Below the pieces are notes generated by a model. That model saw nothing but the letters and a program-made list of their open reading frames with translations. It was not told where the DNA came from and ran no database searches. Source: Candidatus Altimarinota bacterium (GTDB lineage Bacteria; Patescibacteriota; Gracilibacteria; UBA4473). Taken from it: DNA of 6,919 bases. Shown in pieces: positions 1 through 6,041 of the stretch. Each line of letters begins with the position of its first letter. Position 1 is the first letter of the stretch. A program made the translations under genes and the position numbers. Location of the stretch: contig JAHDDZ010000036.1 of the NCBI GenBank assembly GCA_020629095.1, positions 1 to 6,919 of the forward strand, in the 5' to 3' direction.

Positions 1-3000
1 GAATGCGACTTTGCTATTGCAAAGTGTATGATCTTAGAGAAGGGAATAGACGCGGATGTTATCCAATGTTTGCAAGACACGGGCTTTGGCCAGTGCACCT
101 ACTCTGGTGGAACAAACCCAGTGCCTGATACTATTTGCTATCAGATTAAGGATCTATGTGAGCAGCAATCAGCAAGTATTGATGAGGCAGAGCTGTGTGT
201 TGAGCGAAGCAGTGGGGGGCGGTGTTCATTTACTGGAGACTATACGTGTAGCCGAATGGCGCAGCGATGTGAAGGAGAGTATGACACGTTTGATGAAATT
301 GCAGCGTGTCTTCAGGCAATCTCTGGTGGAGCTTGTACCTATGTTGGAACAAGTGTTGGGACGACAAGTGGTGGAACGGATGCAGGAACAAAAACGAGCA
401 CATCAACTGGCACAGATGAATCAATCGGATTCCTCGCAGAAACACTCTTGGCGCAGGCTGTTAACCCTGTTTCAGATGAGCGAAAACTGATTAATACAGT
501 GCAAGCAAACCCCGCAAATGCTAACCCAAAAATAGATACAGAGATGGTTTGCGCCACACCAAACCCTGTTGTGGAAACCCCAGAATATGATTTTGAAAAG
601 GAGATTGGTCTGAACGGGAGAGGTTTTGGCAGCATCGAAAAGTTTGAGATAGGGGATAATGCGACCTTTCAGCTGACCCTAAGAGTCGGCAGCACAAGCG
701 TGAATATGCTCAACACGGTCATTAGTGACATACTTCCAGTTGGGCTGAGTTATAATGCGGATGCAGTTATCTTGATAGATGGCACGATAGTAACACCAGC
801 AGAGCCCAATGTAAACGGGCAGGTACTGACCTGGAGCAAAGCACAAGTGCCACAACTAGAGACACTAGCGGCGGGACAGGTGGTTGAAATCACCTTTAGC
901 GCGGAGGTCACCGAAATAGCAGATGACGGAGTGGGGGCGTGCGCAGATGCTGATTTTACAGCAGATGGATATAAGATCGGGCTGACAAACAATGCGACAG
1001 CCAAACCAACAAACGGAACCAAAAAAGACCGAAATGCGAAGCTGTGTGTGCCGATGCCAAATGATGACCCAGTCTATGAAATTACGAAGAAATCAAACCC
1101 GGTCAGCGGCACAGAGCTGATGGTCGGCGACAGTATTACCTATACGGTTTCAATTGAAAACACCAGCACCGACACAGATATCTCTGAGCTTGCATTCTCA
1201 GATGTGCTGAGCCCGTCTGTTGGGAATTTAACCGGGTTGTCAACATGTCCTGCCACTGGGGCAGACTGGACGTGTTACGACGATGATGCCCACGCGGTTT
1301 ATCTGAACCTAAACGATACACACAGCGCATCACCACTGGAGAGGGGCAAAACGATCGATTTCACCTTTACCGTAAAAGTGCTGGAAGTGCCATCAGCAAA
1401 AGAGGCACAGTGTGATGAGCATGAAATTAAAAACACGGTAACATCTCATAGTGGCTATATCGACGGCAAGCCGGTGAAGGGCATATATCCGACGCCACCG
1501 TTGTGCCACCCTGTGGTCGAGGTTCCAGAGCCAGAGTTGACCATCAACAAGCGAGTAAACCCGTCGATTGTCAGTTTAGGAGAGAAGTTTATCTACACTA
1601 TTACGGTTGAAAACACGGGTCAGGTTGACCTGAAAGATGTGGAAGTGGAGGATGATTTGCCAAATAATATTACGTTCTTGAGCACAAATGACGACAGCGT
1701 GACACATGCAAATGGCCTTGTTACAGCCGAAATTGGCGACATGGCGCAAGGCGAAAAAGTGGAAATTTCATTTCGAGCAGAAGCCACAAAAGAGGGCAGA
1801 CACTGTAATGGAAAGACAAATCTGAGTGCGTCAGCGGCTGACTTTGATACTATAAAAGTAGTCTATGACAGCGGAAACGCATGTGTAGATGTGAATGCAG
1901 AGCCGGTGATTGAGGTTGTAAAAGGGTCAAACCAGCCAGAGGCGCCAGCAACTATTGGTCGTGGAACGGCACTGACATATACACTTGTGGCGAAAAACAG
2001 TGGCGACGTTGACCTGATCGATGTTGTGGTAACAGATAGCTTACCAGCGCATGTGACCTTCAGCGGGTTTAGCGCGGCAACCATGGCTGCGTACCCAGGT
2101 GCGACATATGACGGAAACATCCGCACGGTGAGCATTCCGGTCGGGAACCTAGACGCGGGCGAAAGTAGTATCACTATAGAAGTGGAAGTGGTAGTCACGC
2201 AAAGCGCTGGGGTTATGTTTGAAAATGATGCACGGGTTGATGGGAAGTCAGTCACTGGCGAGCCAGTCAGCGCCACGTCAAACGTGGTGAAACACCAAAC
2301 GAGAGCCACACAAGTGGGCGGTGGTGGAACCACTGGCAGCACCAGCGGCGGCAGCGCACCGACATTCCCAATAGACATCGACGAAGGGGAAGAAGCGCCA
2401 GAGGCGCCGTATTGTGAAGTGCAGATTTGTGACGTGTGTGTGGTGGGCGAGGGGACTGGCATCCGAAAGTTTGCCATAGACGCCAACGGCGTTCCCCATG
2501 ACAGCACACCTGCGCCAGTAGCATATGGTGAAACGGCCCAATATAGAATCGACTTGACAGCCGATGTGCGCGCGGCTGACTACCCTCAGCGACAGCTAGA
2601 GTCAGTCATGCTTTACGTATATGACCGAGTAGACTATGCCGAAAGTGGATATGGGGTGTGGCAGGTCTCACACTCAAGCGTGACAGATGGCTGGACATAT
2701 GCTCCAAACACCGTAGGCGAGGGGTACCGGTTTGCCCGACCACTGACAGCTGCCGAGGTTGAAGACGTGCAACAGGGGCGGTTTACAACATCTCTTGAGT
2801 ACGCACTCGACACCCAAATGTTGCCTCAAGAAGACTACATAGAGGGCATAACCAATGTTGGTTTTGCCACTATGCGACTGACATTTGTCGGCGGAGAAAC
2901 ACGTGTTGTGAGTCTCAGTGAAGAGCAATATCAGCCAACAGCAGCAACCGAGTGTGAGAACGCACTAGAAGTTTTGGTGCAGGTTGATAGCACAAATGAA

Positions 3001-3780
3001 AGTGAATATAGCATGGCGACATTTGGTGACGAGGCACGCATTGCTGAGGTTCGACCATTTGCTGCGGCAGCTGGCGGAGCCACGATTAACATCCAGAGCA
3101 ATGGCAGCGCCGAGCGTGTGTTTGGTACAGAGGTGCCAGACCATAAACTGAATCAGCTATATGCCACCGGCACAAACTATAGTGCGCGGCGGTTTACCGG
3201 AAAGCGATATGATTCAGTTGTAACCAACCAATCTGAGCTTGATAGCAGCCTGAAGTCACTCACGTCTGAGACGTATCTGACACGGATCTTTGGCCAACAA
3301 ATGATGAAAGCTCGAAACGGAGAAGTGTATTATTATGAAGACGCAGAGACTATTACCCTCAGCGGAACGTATACACTCGACGCGCCTGCCACGTTTGTCG
3401 TAGAGCGCGCAAACATAAATATCTTATCAGATGTTCGGTTTGCTGGCAGCTATGTTCCAGCATTTATCATGGGCTCAGGTGAGCTAAATGTGAGTCTAGA
3501 AACAGAAGTTGTGGAGGGGCTGTATGTAATGCAAAATAGTAATAAAATCATGAGCGGACTGCATGACCGAACGCCGGTTCAGCGGTTTGAGCCGATCACG
3601 TTTAGTGGCTCACTCATCGGTGCTGACATCAGTCACTTGGCTGATAACTGCCGATATATCGGTGACATGGTGGTTGATGAGCTAGAACCATGTTTGGTGT
3701 TTGATGCTGACAGCCGTTTGGCATCAGATACACCGCCGATGCTGAGTAATTACCTCGACACAGCGCTGTTGCAAGAATAG
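1..3780 (+). CDS. Giant secreted-type surface protein: cysteine repeats, four DUF11 domains and a beta-helix-like C-terminus (5' partial)
   Basis: The frame is open from base 1, so the N-terminus and any signal peptide lie outside the window. The ATG at 28 is not the start, because the cysteine repeat already runs through it. Numbering codons from base 1, 1259 residues are visible. Residues 2-112 form three four-cysteine repeats and 113-140 a Thr/Ser/Gly linker. Four DUF11-like Ig-fold domains begin near 195, 358, 511 and 635, each with the family pattern of a K/NP start, 'GDxxTYT(I/V)xxxNT' and 'DxLP'. A Gly/Ser linker lies near 771-803, followed by a C-x4-C-x2-C cluster, a beta-rich region, and short strand-turn repeats near 1120-1200 that resemble a beta-helix. 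The end, with its 'DSRL...TPP' segment, resembles C-terminal modules I recall from CPR surface proteins (memory, not checked). There is no LPXTG motif or C-terminal membrane anchor. DUF11 arrays are typical of cell-surface or adhesive proteins, so an extracellular structural or attachment role is inferred; the ligand is unknown. Translation ends with tandem TAG TAA. Confidence 0.9.
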   Translation, partial: ECDFAIAKCMILEKGIDADVIQCLQDTGFGQCTYSGGTNPVPDTICYQIKDLCEQQSASIDEAELCVERSSGGRCSFTGDYTCSRMAQRCEGEYDTFDEIAACLQAISGGACTYVGTSVGTTSGGTDAGTKTSTSTGTDESIGFLAETLLAQAVNPVSDERKLINTVQANPANANPKIDTEMVCATPNPVVETPEYDFEKEIGLNGRGFGSIEKFEIGDNATFQLTLRVGSTSVNMLNTVISDILPVGLSYNADAVILIDGTIVTPAEPNVNGQVLTWSKAQVPQLETLAAGQVVEITFSAEVTEIADDGVGACADADFTADGYKIGLTNNATAKPTNGTKKDRNAKLCVPMPNDDPVYEITKKSNPVSGTELMVGDSITYTVSIENTSTDTDISELAFSDVLSPSVGNLTGLSTCPATGADWTCYDDDAHAVYLNLNDTHSASPLERGKTIDFTFTVKVLEVPSAKEAQCDEHEIKNTVTSHSGYIDGKPVKGIYPTPPLCHPVVEVPEPELTINKRVNPSIVSLGEKFIYTITVENTGQVDLKDVEVEDDLPNNITFLSTNDDSVTHANGLVTAEIGDMAQGEKVEISFRAEATKEGRHCNGKTNLSASAADFDTIKVVYDSGNACVDVNAEPVIEVVKGSNQPEAPATIGRGTALTYTLVAKNSGDVDLIDVVVTDSLPAHVTFSGFSAATMAAYPGATYDGNIRTVSIPVGNLDAGESSITIEVEVVVTQSAGVMFENDARVDGKSVTGEPVSATSNVVKHQTRATQVGGGGTTGSTSGGSAPTFPIDIDEGEEAPEAPYCEVQICDVCVVGEGTGIRKFAIDANGVPHDSTPAPVAYGETAQYRIDLTADVRAADYPQRQLESVMLYVYDRVDYAESGYGVWQVSHSSVTDGWTYAPNTVGEGYRFARPLTAAEVEDVQQGRFTTSLEYALDTQMLPQEDYIEGITNVGFATMRLTFVGGETRVVSLSEEQYQPTAATECENALEVLVQVDSTNESEYSMATFGDEARIAEVRPFAAAAGGATINIQSNGSAERVFGTEVPDHKLNQLYATGTNYSARRFTGKRYDSVVTNQSELDSSLKSLTSETYLTRIFGQQMMKARNGEVYYYEDAETITLSGTYTLDAPATFVVERANINILSDVRFAGSYVPAFIMGSGELNVSLETEVVEGLYVMQNSNKIMSGLHDRTPVQRFEPITFSGSLIGADISHLADNCRYIGDMVVDELEPCLVFDADSRLASDTPPMLSNYLDTALLQE
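4..336 (+). repeat. Three tandem four-cysteine protein repeats, C-x6-C-x12/13-C-x8-C
   Basis: Within the large CDS, cysteines sit at residues 2, 9, 23, 32; then 46, 53, 66, 75; then 83, 90, 103, 112 (codons counted from base 1). The spacing is x6, x13, x8 in the first unit and x6, x12, x8 in the other two. Units are separated by 13 and 7 residues. Other positions also recur: an Ile/Phe-Asp-Glu/Ala-x-x-(I/L) stretch before the third cysteine, Gly-Gly or Phe-Gly before the fourth, and an aromatic residue two after the fourth. More units may lie upstream of the window. The even cysteine number and regular spacing suggest a small module with two disulfides per unit. I do not recognise a named family. 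Confidence 0.8.
583..2290 (+). repeat. Array of four DUF11-like Ig-fold domains, three with a C-terminal cysteine pair
   Basis: The four units start near bases 583, 1072, 1531 and 1903. They are diverged at the DNA level, so this is a protein repeat and not a recent duplication. Units 1, 2 and 3 each carry two cysteines in their last strands: residues 314/349, 471/502 and 602/628. Unit 4 has none. Unit 2 also holds an extra C-x8-C pair in the loop after the DUF11 'D-x-L' strand. Paired cysteines at matching places suggest disulfides stapling each domain, which fits an oxidising extracytoplasmic location. Confidence 0.75.
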
Positions 3781-3787
3781 TAAAAAC

Positions 3788-3819
3788 AAAGGAGGTCGCC
3801 TTGTGGTAACCTCCTTTTT
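3788..3819 (+). terminator. Intrinsic terminator of the giant surface-protein gene
   Basis: A perfect 9-bp stem pairs AAAGGAGGT (3788-3796) with ACCTCCTTT (3809-3817). The loop is 12 bases and could close further by a short GCC/GGT pairing. A run of five T (3815-3819) follows, partly within the stem. It begins 7 bases after the stop codon. The GGAGG in the left arm looks like a Shine-Dalgarno site but is explained by the hairpin. Confidence 0.9.
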
Positions 3820-3829
3820 GCTGTATTCT
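3801..3829 (+). promoter_or_regulatory. Candidate promoter overlapping the terminator, for the membrane protein-recR operon
   Basis: TTGTGG (3801-3806) and TATTCT (3824-3829) are 17 bases apart, the ideal sigma-70-type spacing, and lie directly before the ATG at 3838. The -35 sits in the loop of the preceding terminator. With a usual 6-7 base gap the transcript would start within a base or two of the ATG, giving a leaderless mRNA. This fits the lack of any Shine-Dalgarno site there. Each box matches consensus at only 4-5 of 6 positions. Confidence 0.5.
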
Positions 3830-3837
3830 GTGGCACG

Positions 3838-4209
3838 ATGCAAAACATACTCAATTGGCAATGGCTCACAGAACCGCTCCCTCAAGGAGATTTTTTTCTT
3901 GGTTTTGCACTGCTCATCTTCTGCATTCTGTGCCTTTTCGCTCGCAGCATTTTGTTGGGTTTTAGCAGCAAAAATAAGTATTGGAAAAAATCTGTTGGAA
4001 AGAAATATCGGTGTTTTTGGGGTATTGGTGCGGTTGGACTGTTTTTGGTGGCATCGCGTTTTGGCCAGGTAGAGTGGGTCAGCATGCGGTTGCTGCTGTT
4101 GCTGTGGGGTGCTGTTTCCTTTGTTTTAATTGGCATCGTCAAATGGCGAATTGTTCGAGATTTCTATAAGCGACAAGCATCTGTTGCGCGTGAGGCCAGC
4201 CGTCGATGA
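3838..4209 (+). CDS. Small three-helix membrane protein of unknown function, coupled to recR
   Basis: A 123-residue product. Three hydrophobic segments are visible at about 18-42, 59-74 and 83-103. They are separated by a basic loop (45-58, rich in Lys) and a short loop carrying the only acidic residue in the middle of the protein (E79). The tail (103-123) is strongly basic, so the C-terminus is probably cytoplasmic. The stop codon overlaps the recR start as ATGA, which implies translational coupling. An overlapping frame (3803-4072) is rejected because only this one gives clean membrane segments and the stop-start overlap. The 'V-S-M-R' entry to the third helix reminds me of small uncharacterised CPR membrane proteins, but I could not check this. 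The position next to recR suggests shared expression and does not prove a repair role. Confidence 0.75.
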   Translation: MQNILNWQWLTEPLPQGDFFLGFALLIFCILCLFARSILLGFSSKNKYWKKSVGKKYRCFWGIGAVGLFLVASRFGQVEWVSMRLLLLLWGAVSFVLIGIVKWRIVRDFYKRQASVAREASRR

Positions 4210-4817
4210 GTACCCTGCCAGCAGCGGTTTCAGATGCTATAGAGGCCCTTTCTGACCTGCAGGGAATTGGATCGCGCAGCGCCGAGCGGCTTGTTTTGAC
4301 TTTGCTGCGGAACCAGTTTGGGCTTGATAAAAAGATAGGAAATGCGCTGATCGCCCTGAAAGAAAATGTGGCGGAGTGTGGCATTTGCTGTCATTTGTGC
4401 AATAAAACAGATGCTCCACAGTGTGGTTTGTGTTCTGATGCGTGCCGAGATGCAACGCGCATTTGTGTTGTGTCAGAGCCGTCCGACGTGATTGCGCTGG
4501 AGCGAACACATGCGTTTAAGGGGCTCTATCATGTGCTACATGGGGTGATAAGCCCGATGGATAGAGTGCGCCCAGAAGACCTGCGTATTGGGTCTTTTTT
4601 GGCACGAGTAAAAGCAGAAAATCCGTCTGAGCTCATTTTCGCTTTGCCGGCCAGCGTAGACGGTGAAACGACCACTTTATACTTAATAGAGCAAATAAAA
4701 AACAGCTTTGCAGGAACAATAACGCGCCTTGCGCGAGGCATTCCGAGTGGAGGAGACTTAGACTATTTAGACGCCGCGACGCTCAGCCAAGCGCTGACAG
4801 ATAGACGATCGATATAG
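4206..4817 (+). CDS. recR: Recombination mediator protein RecR
   Basis: A 203-residue protein, the normal RecR length (about 200). RecR works with RecO, and in many bacteria RecF, to load RecA onto gapped or SSB-coated DNA. All landmarks are present in order: a helix-hairpin-helix with L-Q-G-I-G (18-22) and S-A-E-R-L (25-29); a zinc finger with C58-x2-C61 and C73-x2-C76; a Toprim domain opening 'CVVSEPSDVIALE' (87-99) and continuing through 'YHVLHG' and 'SPMD'; and the C-terminal 'ARGIPSGGDLDYLD' segment. The finger is unusual: between the two CxxC pairs there are 11 residues instead of the 8 in E. coli RecR, and this insertion adds a further C62-x2-C65 pair. C80 is also extra. The ATG overlaps the previous stop, with a weak GAGG (4192-4195) ten bases upstream. 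The stop is TAG. Confidence 0.97.
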   Translation: MSTLPAAVSDAIEALSDLQGIGSRSAERLVLTLLRNQFGLDKKIGNALIALKENVAECGICCHLCNKTDAPQCGLCSDACRDATRICVVSEPSDVIALERTHAFKGLYHVLHGVISPMDRVRPEDLRIGSFLARVKAENPSELIFALPASVDGETTTLYLIEQIKNSFAGTITRLARGIPSGGDLDYLDAATLSQALTDRRSI

Positions 4818-4836
4818 GCTTGTCAGGTATTTTTTT
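4794..4836 (+). terminator. Possible weak terminator after recR
   Basis: CTGACA (4794-4799), inside the last codons of recR, pairs with TGTCAG (4821-4826), with one further G-U pair. Seven T follow at 4830-4836. The loop is long (about 19-21 bases), so the hairpin would be weak. It overlaps the tRNA promoter, whose -35 box lies in the right arm. If it does not work, recR transcripts would read into the tRNA. Confidence 0.35.
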
Positions 4837-4847
4837 GTGCATATAAT
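4820..4847 (+). promoter_or_regulatory. Promoter of the tRNA-Arg gene
   Basis: TTGTCA (4820-4825, 5 of 6 to consensus) and TATAAT (4842-4847, perfect) are 16 bases apart. The expected start near 4854 is only about 2 bases before the mature tRNA 5' end, so there is almost no 5' leader for RNase P to remove. The spacer contains the T-run of the possible recR terminator. Confidence 0.8.
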
Positions 4848-4855
4848 ACGCACGT

Positions 4856-4930
4856 GCCCCCATAGTTTAATGGATAGAACAGCGCCCTTCTAAGGCGACG
4901 ATCTAGGTTCGATTCCTGGTGGGGGTGCCA
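4856..4930 (+). tRNA. tRNA-Arg, anticodon UCU (reads AGA, AGG)
   Basis: A full 75-base cloverleaf with encoded CCA. The acceptor arm pairs 4856-4862 with 4920-4926 and is closed by a G1-U72 wobble. T8 and A9 precede a D-arm of GTTT/GAAC with loop AATGGATA. The anticodon loop CTTCTAA (4887-4893) carries TCT at 4889-4891. The variable region is 4 bases. The T-arm is CTAGG/CCTGG with loop TTCGATT. G73 is the discriminator, as allowed for arginine tRNAs. The first anticodon-stem pair (27-43) is a G-A mismatch. The gene has its own promoter and ends 2 bases from a convergent CDS. Confidence 0.95.
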
Positions 4931-4932
4931 CT

Positions 4933-5238
4933 TTAATCTGCCCTTATGTGTTCTGGGTTTAGTTTTTTGTGTAATATCACCTTTTGCAGTAGCTCAAGGC
5001 ACTTGACCACTAGCGCCCGTTTTTCGTTCCGAAACTGGGGTTGCGCGCCCTCTAGTATGTTTAAGTACTTGACCGCATAGACCTTATCACGCGCCATAAC
5101 TTGCTTCATTCGGCGGATGGTATTCCCTATTTTTCGCCACTTCAGGTCAGTTTTATCAGTGGCCTTCAGCGTTTTATAGTGCTCTAAAAGAGCCTCGTAA
5201 AGGGATCGAAATCGCTCTTTTGTGATGATTACTGGCAT
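4933..5238 (-). CDS. Small basic helical protein of unknown function
   Basis: 101 residues from the ATG at 5238. The frame could extend 9 residues to a TTG at 5265. I prefer the ATG because TATACT lies 6 bases upstream of it and the extension looks non-conserved in character. The product is rich in Lys/Arg and leucine, predicted mostly alpha-helical, with basic stretches near 30-51 (K-W-R-K, R-R-M-K) and 70-95. It has one cysteine, no signal peptide and no membrane segment. A nucleic-acid-binding role is possible from charge alone and is not shown. It lies 39 bases downstream of the yhhQ-type gene on the same strand and ends in TAA, 2 bases from the tRNA 3' end. I recognise no family. Confidence 0.6.
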   Translation of the reverse strand: MPVIITKERFRSLYEALLEHYKTLKATDKTDLKWRKIGNTIRRMKQVMARDKVYAVKYLNILEGAQPQFRNEKRALVVKCLELLQKVILHKKLNPEHIRAD

Positions 5239-5244
5239 GCACTC

Positions 5245-5250
5245 AGTATA
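5245..5250 (-). promoter_or_regulatory. Candidate -10 box for the small basic protein gene
   Basis: On the minus strand TATACT ends 6 bases before the ATG, again placing a start site at or next to the first codon. No good -35 lies at 16-18 bases; the only TTGACC is far too close (9 bases). It could be an extended or -35-independent promoter, or chance, with the gene simply read from the yhhQ transcript. Confidence 0.3.
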
Positions 5251-5277
5251 TGGAAAAATGGTCAATTCCCTATAGTA

Positions 5278-5976
5278 TTAGCTATTTTTTTGCTGCACAA
5301 CTTTTCGACTGAGGTATAAAAAGGGCGTGTCGAGCAGCGCTACAATCACCTTAATCGCATATGTCGCGACTGCAACAGGCCAAAACAAATCAGGTGAAAT
5401 AATGCCCTCGATCGGCAAAAACGCAAAGCCAGTCAGCCCCACAGCCGTAAAAATGAGTGTGTCAAACAGCTGAGAAGTGAGCGTAGAAACGAGATTTCGC
5501 AACCAGAGTTTTCTTCCATTTGTCCAGTTTTTGAGCCGGTGAAATACAAAAATATCTATATTTTGGGCAATGATAAATGCCAGCAGTGATCCGATCAAAA
5601 TGCGTGGAGTAATGCTGAAAAGTGTTTGTATAGCGGGCTGCGCGAAGTCTTCGCTGTTGGGCACGAAAGCCAACAGAAACTGGGTTGTGACGACAAACAG
5701 CACACTGGCCATGATACCAACGCGAACGGCCTTATATGCCTCTTTTTTTCCAAAATGCTCACTGATCATATCGGTTGACAGAAAGAGTACGCCATAGAGC
5801 ACATTTCCGCCGGTGATCATAAACCCAAAGAGCGTAAATTGCTTGGTCACAAATATATTGAGCAGGACACTCAAAACAGCAATAAAGGCAAAGAGATAGG
5901 CCTTTCCGAGGCGAAGCGCACCAAGGCTAAATGCTGCCATGAGGATAAAAAAGAGGATGAAAAGTAGTTCGTTCAT
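5278..5976 (-). CDS. yhhQ: Queuosine precursor transporter, YhhQ/DUF165 (VUT) family
   Basis: A 232-residue integral membrane protein, normal for the family (about 220-240). E. coli YhhQ imports the queuosine precursors preQ0 and preQ1 for the modification of tRNA wobble guanine. Family landmarks are clear: 'STDMISEHFGKKEA' (67-80) after the third helix; 'PRILIGSLLAF' and 'AQNIDIFVF' (124-145); a basic, Trp-containing loop 'LKNW...LWLRN' (148-161); then 'STLTSQLFDTLIF' (164-176); and a last helix with Lys and Asp (K209, D216) ending in a basic tail. Hydrophobic segments lie at about 2-22, 27-45, 48-68, 86-106, 125-145, 166-187 and 198-222. The ATG at 5976 has no Shine-Dalgarno site. The stop is TAA. 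No queuosine biosynthesis gene is in the window, so salvage is inferred from this gene alone. Confidence 0.93.
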   Translation of the reverse strand: MNELLFILFFILMAAFSLGALRLGKAYLFAFIAVLSVLLNIFVTKQFTLFGFMITGGNVLYGVLFLSTDMISEHFGKKEAYKAVRVGIMASVLFVVTTQFLLAFVPNSEDFAQPAIQTLFSITPRILIGSLLAFIIAQNIDIFVFHRLKNWTNGRKLWLRNLVSTLTSQLFDTLIFTAVGLTGFAFLPIEGIISPDLFWPVAVATYAIKVIVALLDTPFLYLSRKVVQQKNS

Positions 5977-6041
5977 AGTGAAGAAAATGTATAATTATTG
6001 ATTTTTACTAGTGGATCCAATGGGTCTTACTTTTAGAATTT

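Noticed and set aside
1863..2541. Long minus-strand frames, up to 214 codons, opposite the DUF11 array.
   Set aside because: They are antisense shadows of a well-supported gene, low in complexity, with no start signals or recognisable domains.
3788..4072. A near-perfect Shine-Dalgarno (AAAGGAGGT, 3788-3796) six bases before a GTG that opens an 89-residue frame (3803-4072).
   Set aside because: The GGAGGT is the left arm of a perfect terminator stem. The frame is a shadow of the membrane protein, which alone gives clean hydrophobic segments and the ATGA overlap with recR.
1..4209. Alternative genetic code (UGA read as glycine), as in Absconditabacteria and Gracilibacteria.
   Set aside because: The long surface-protein frame, recR and yhhQ contain no in-frame TGA, Gly uses GGN, and TGA is a sensible stop in the ATGA overlap.
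4837..4853. Short inverted repeat GTGC/GCAC around the tRNA -10 box as an operator.
   Set aside because: Four-base arms are too short to separate from chance, and tRNA promoters rarely carry operators.
6007..6018. ACTAGTGGATCC, identical to a 12-base piece of common cloning-vector polylinkers (SpeI-BamHI).
   Set aside because: The bases on both sides do not continue as vector, and the surrounding AT-rich sequence looks native. Twelve bases can match by chance.
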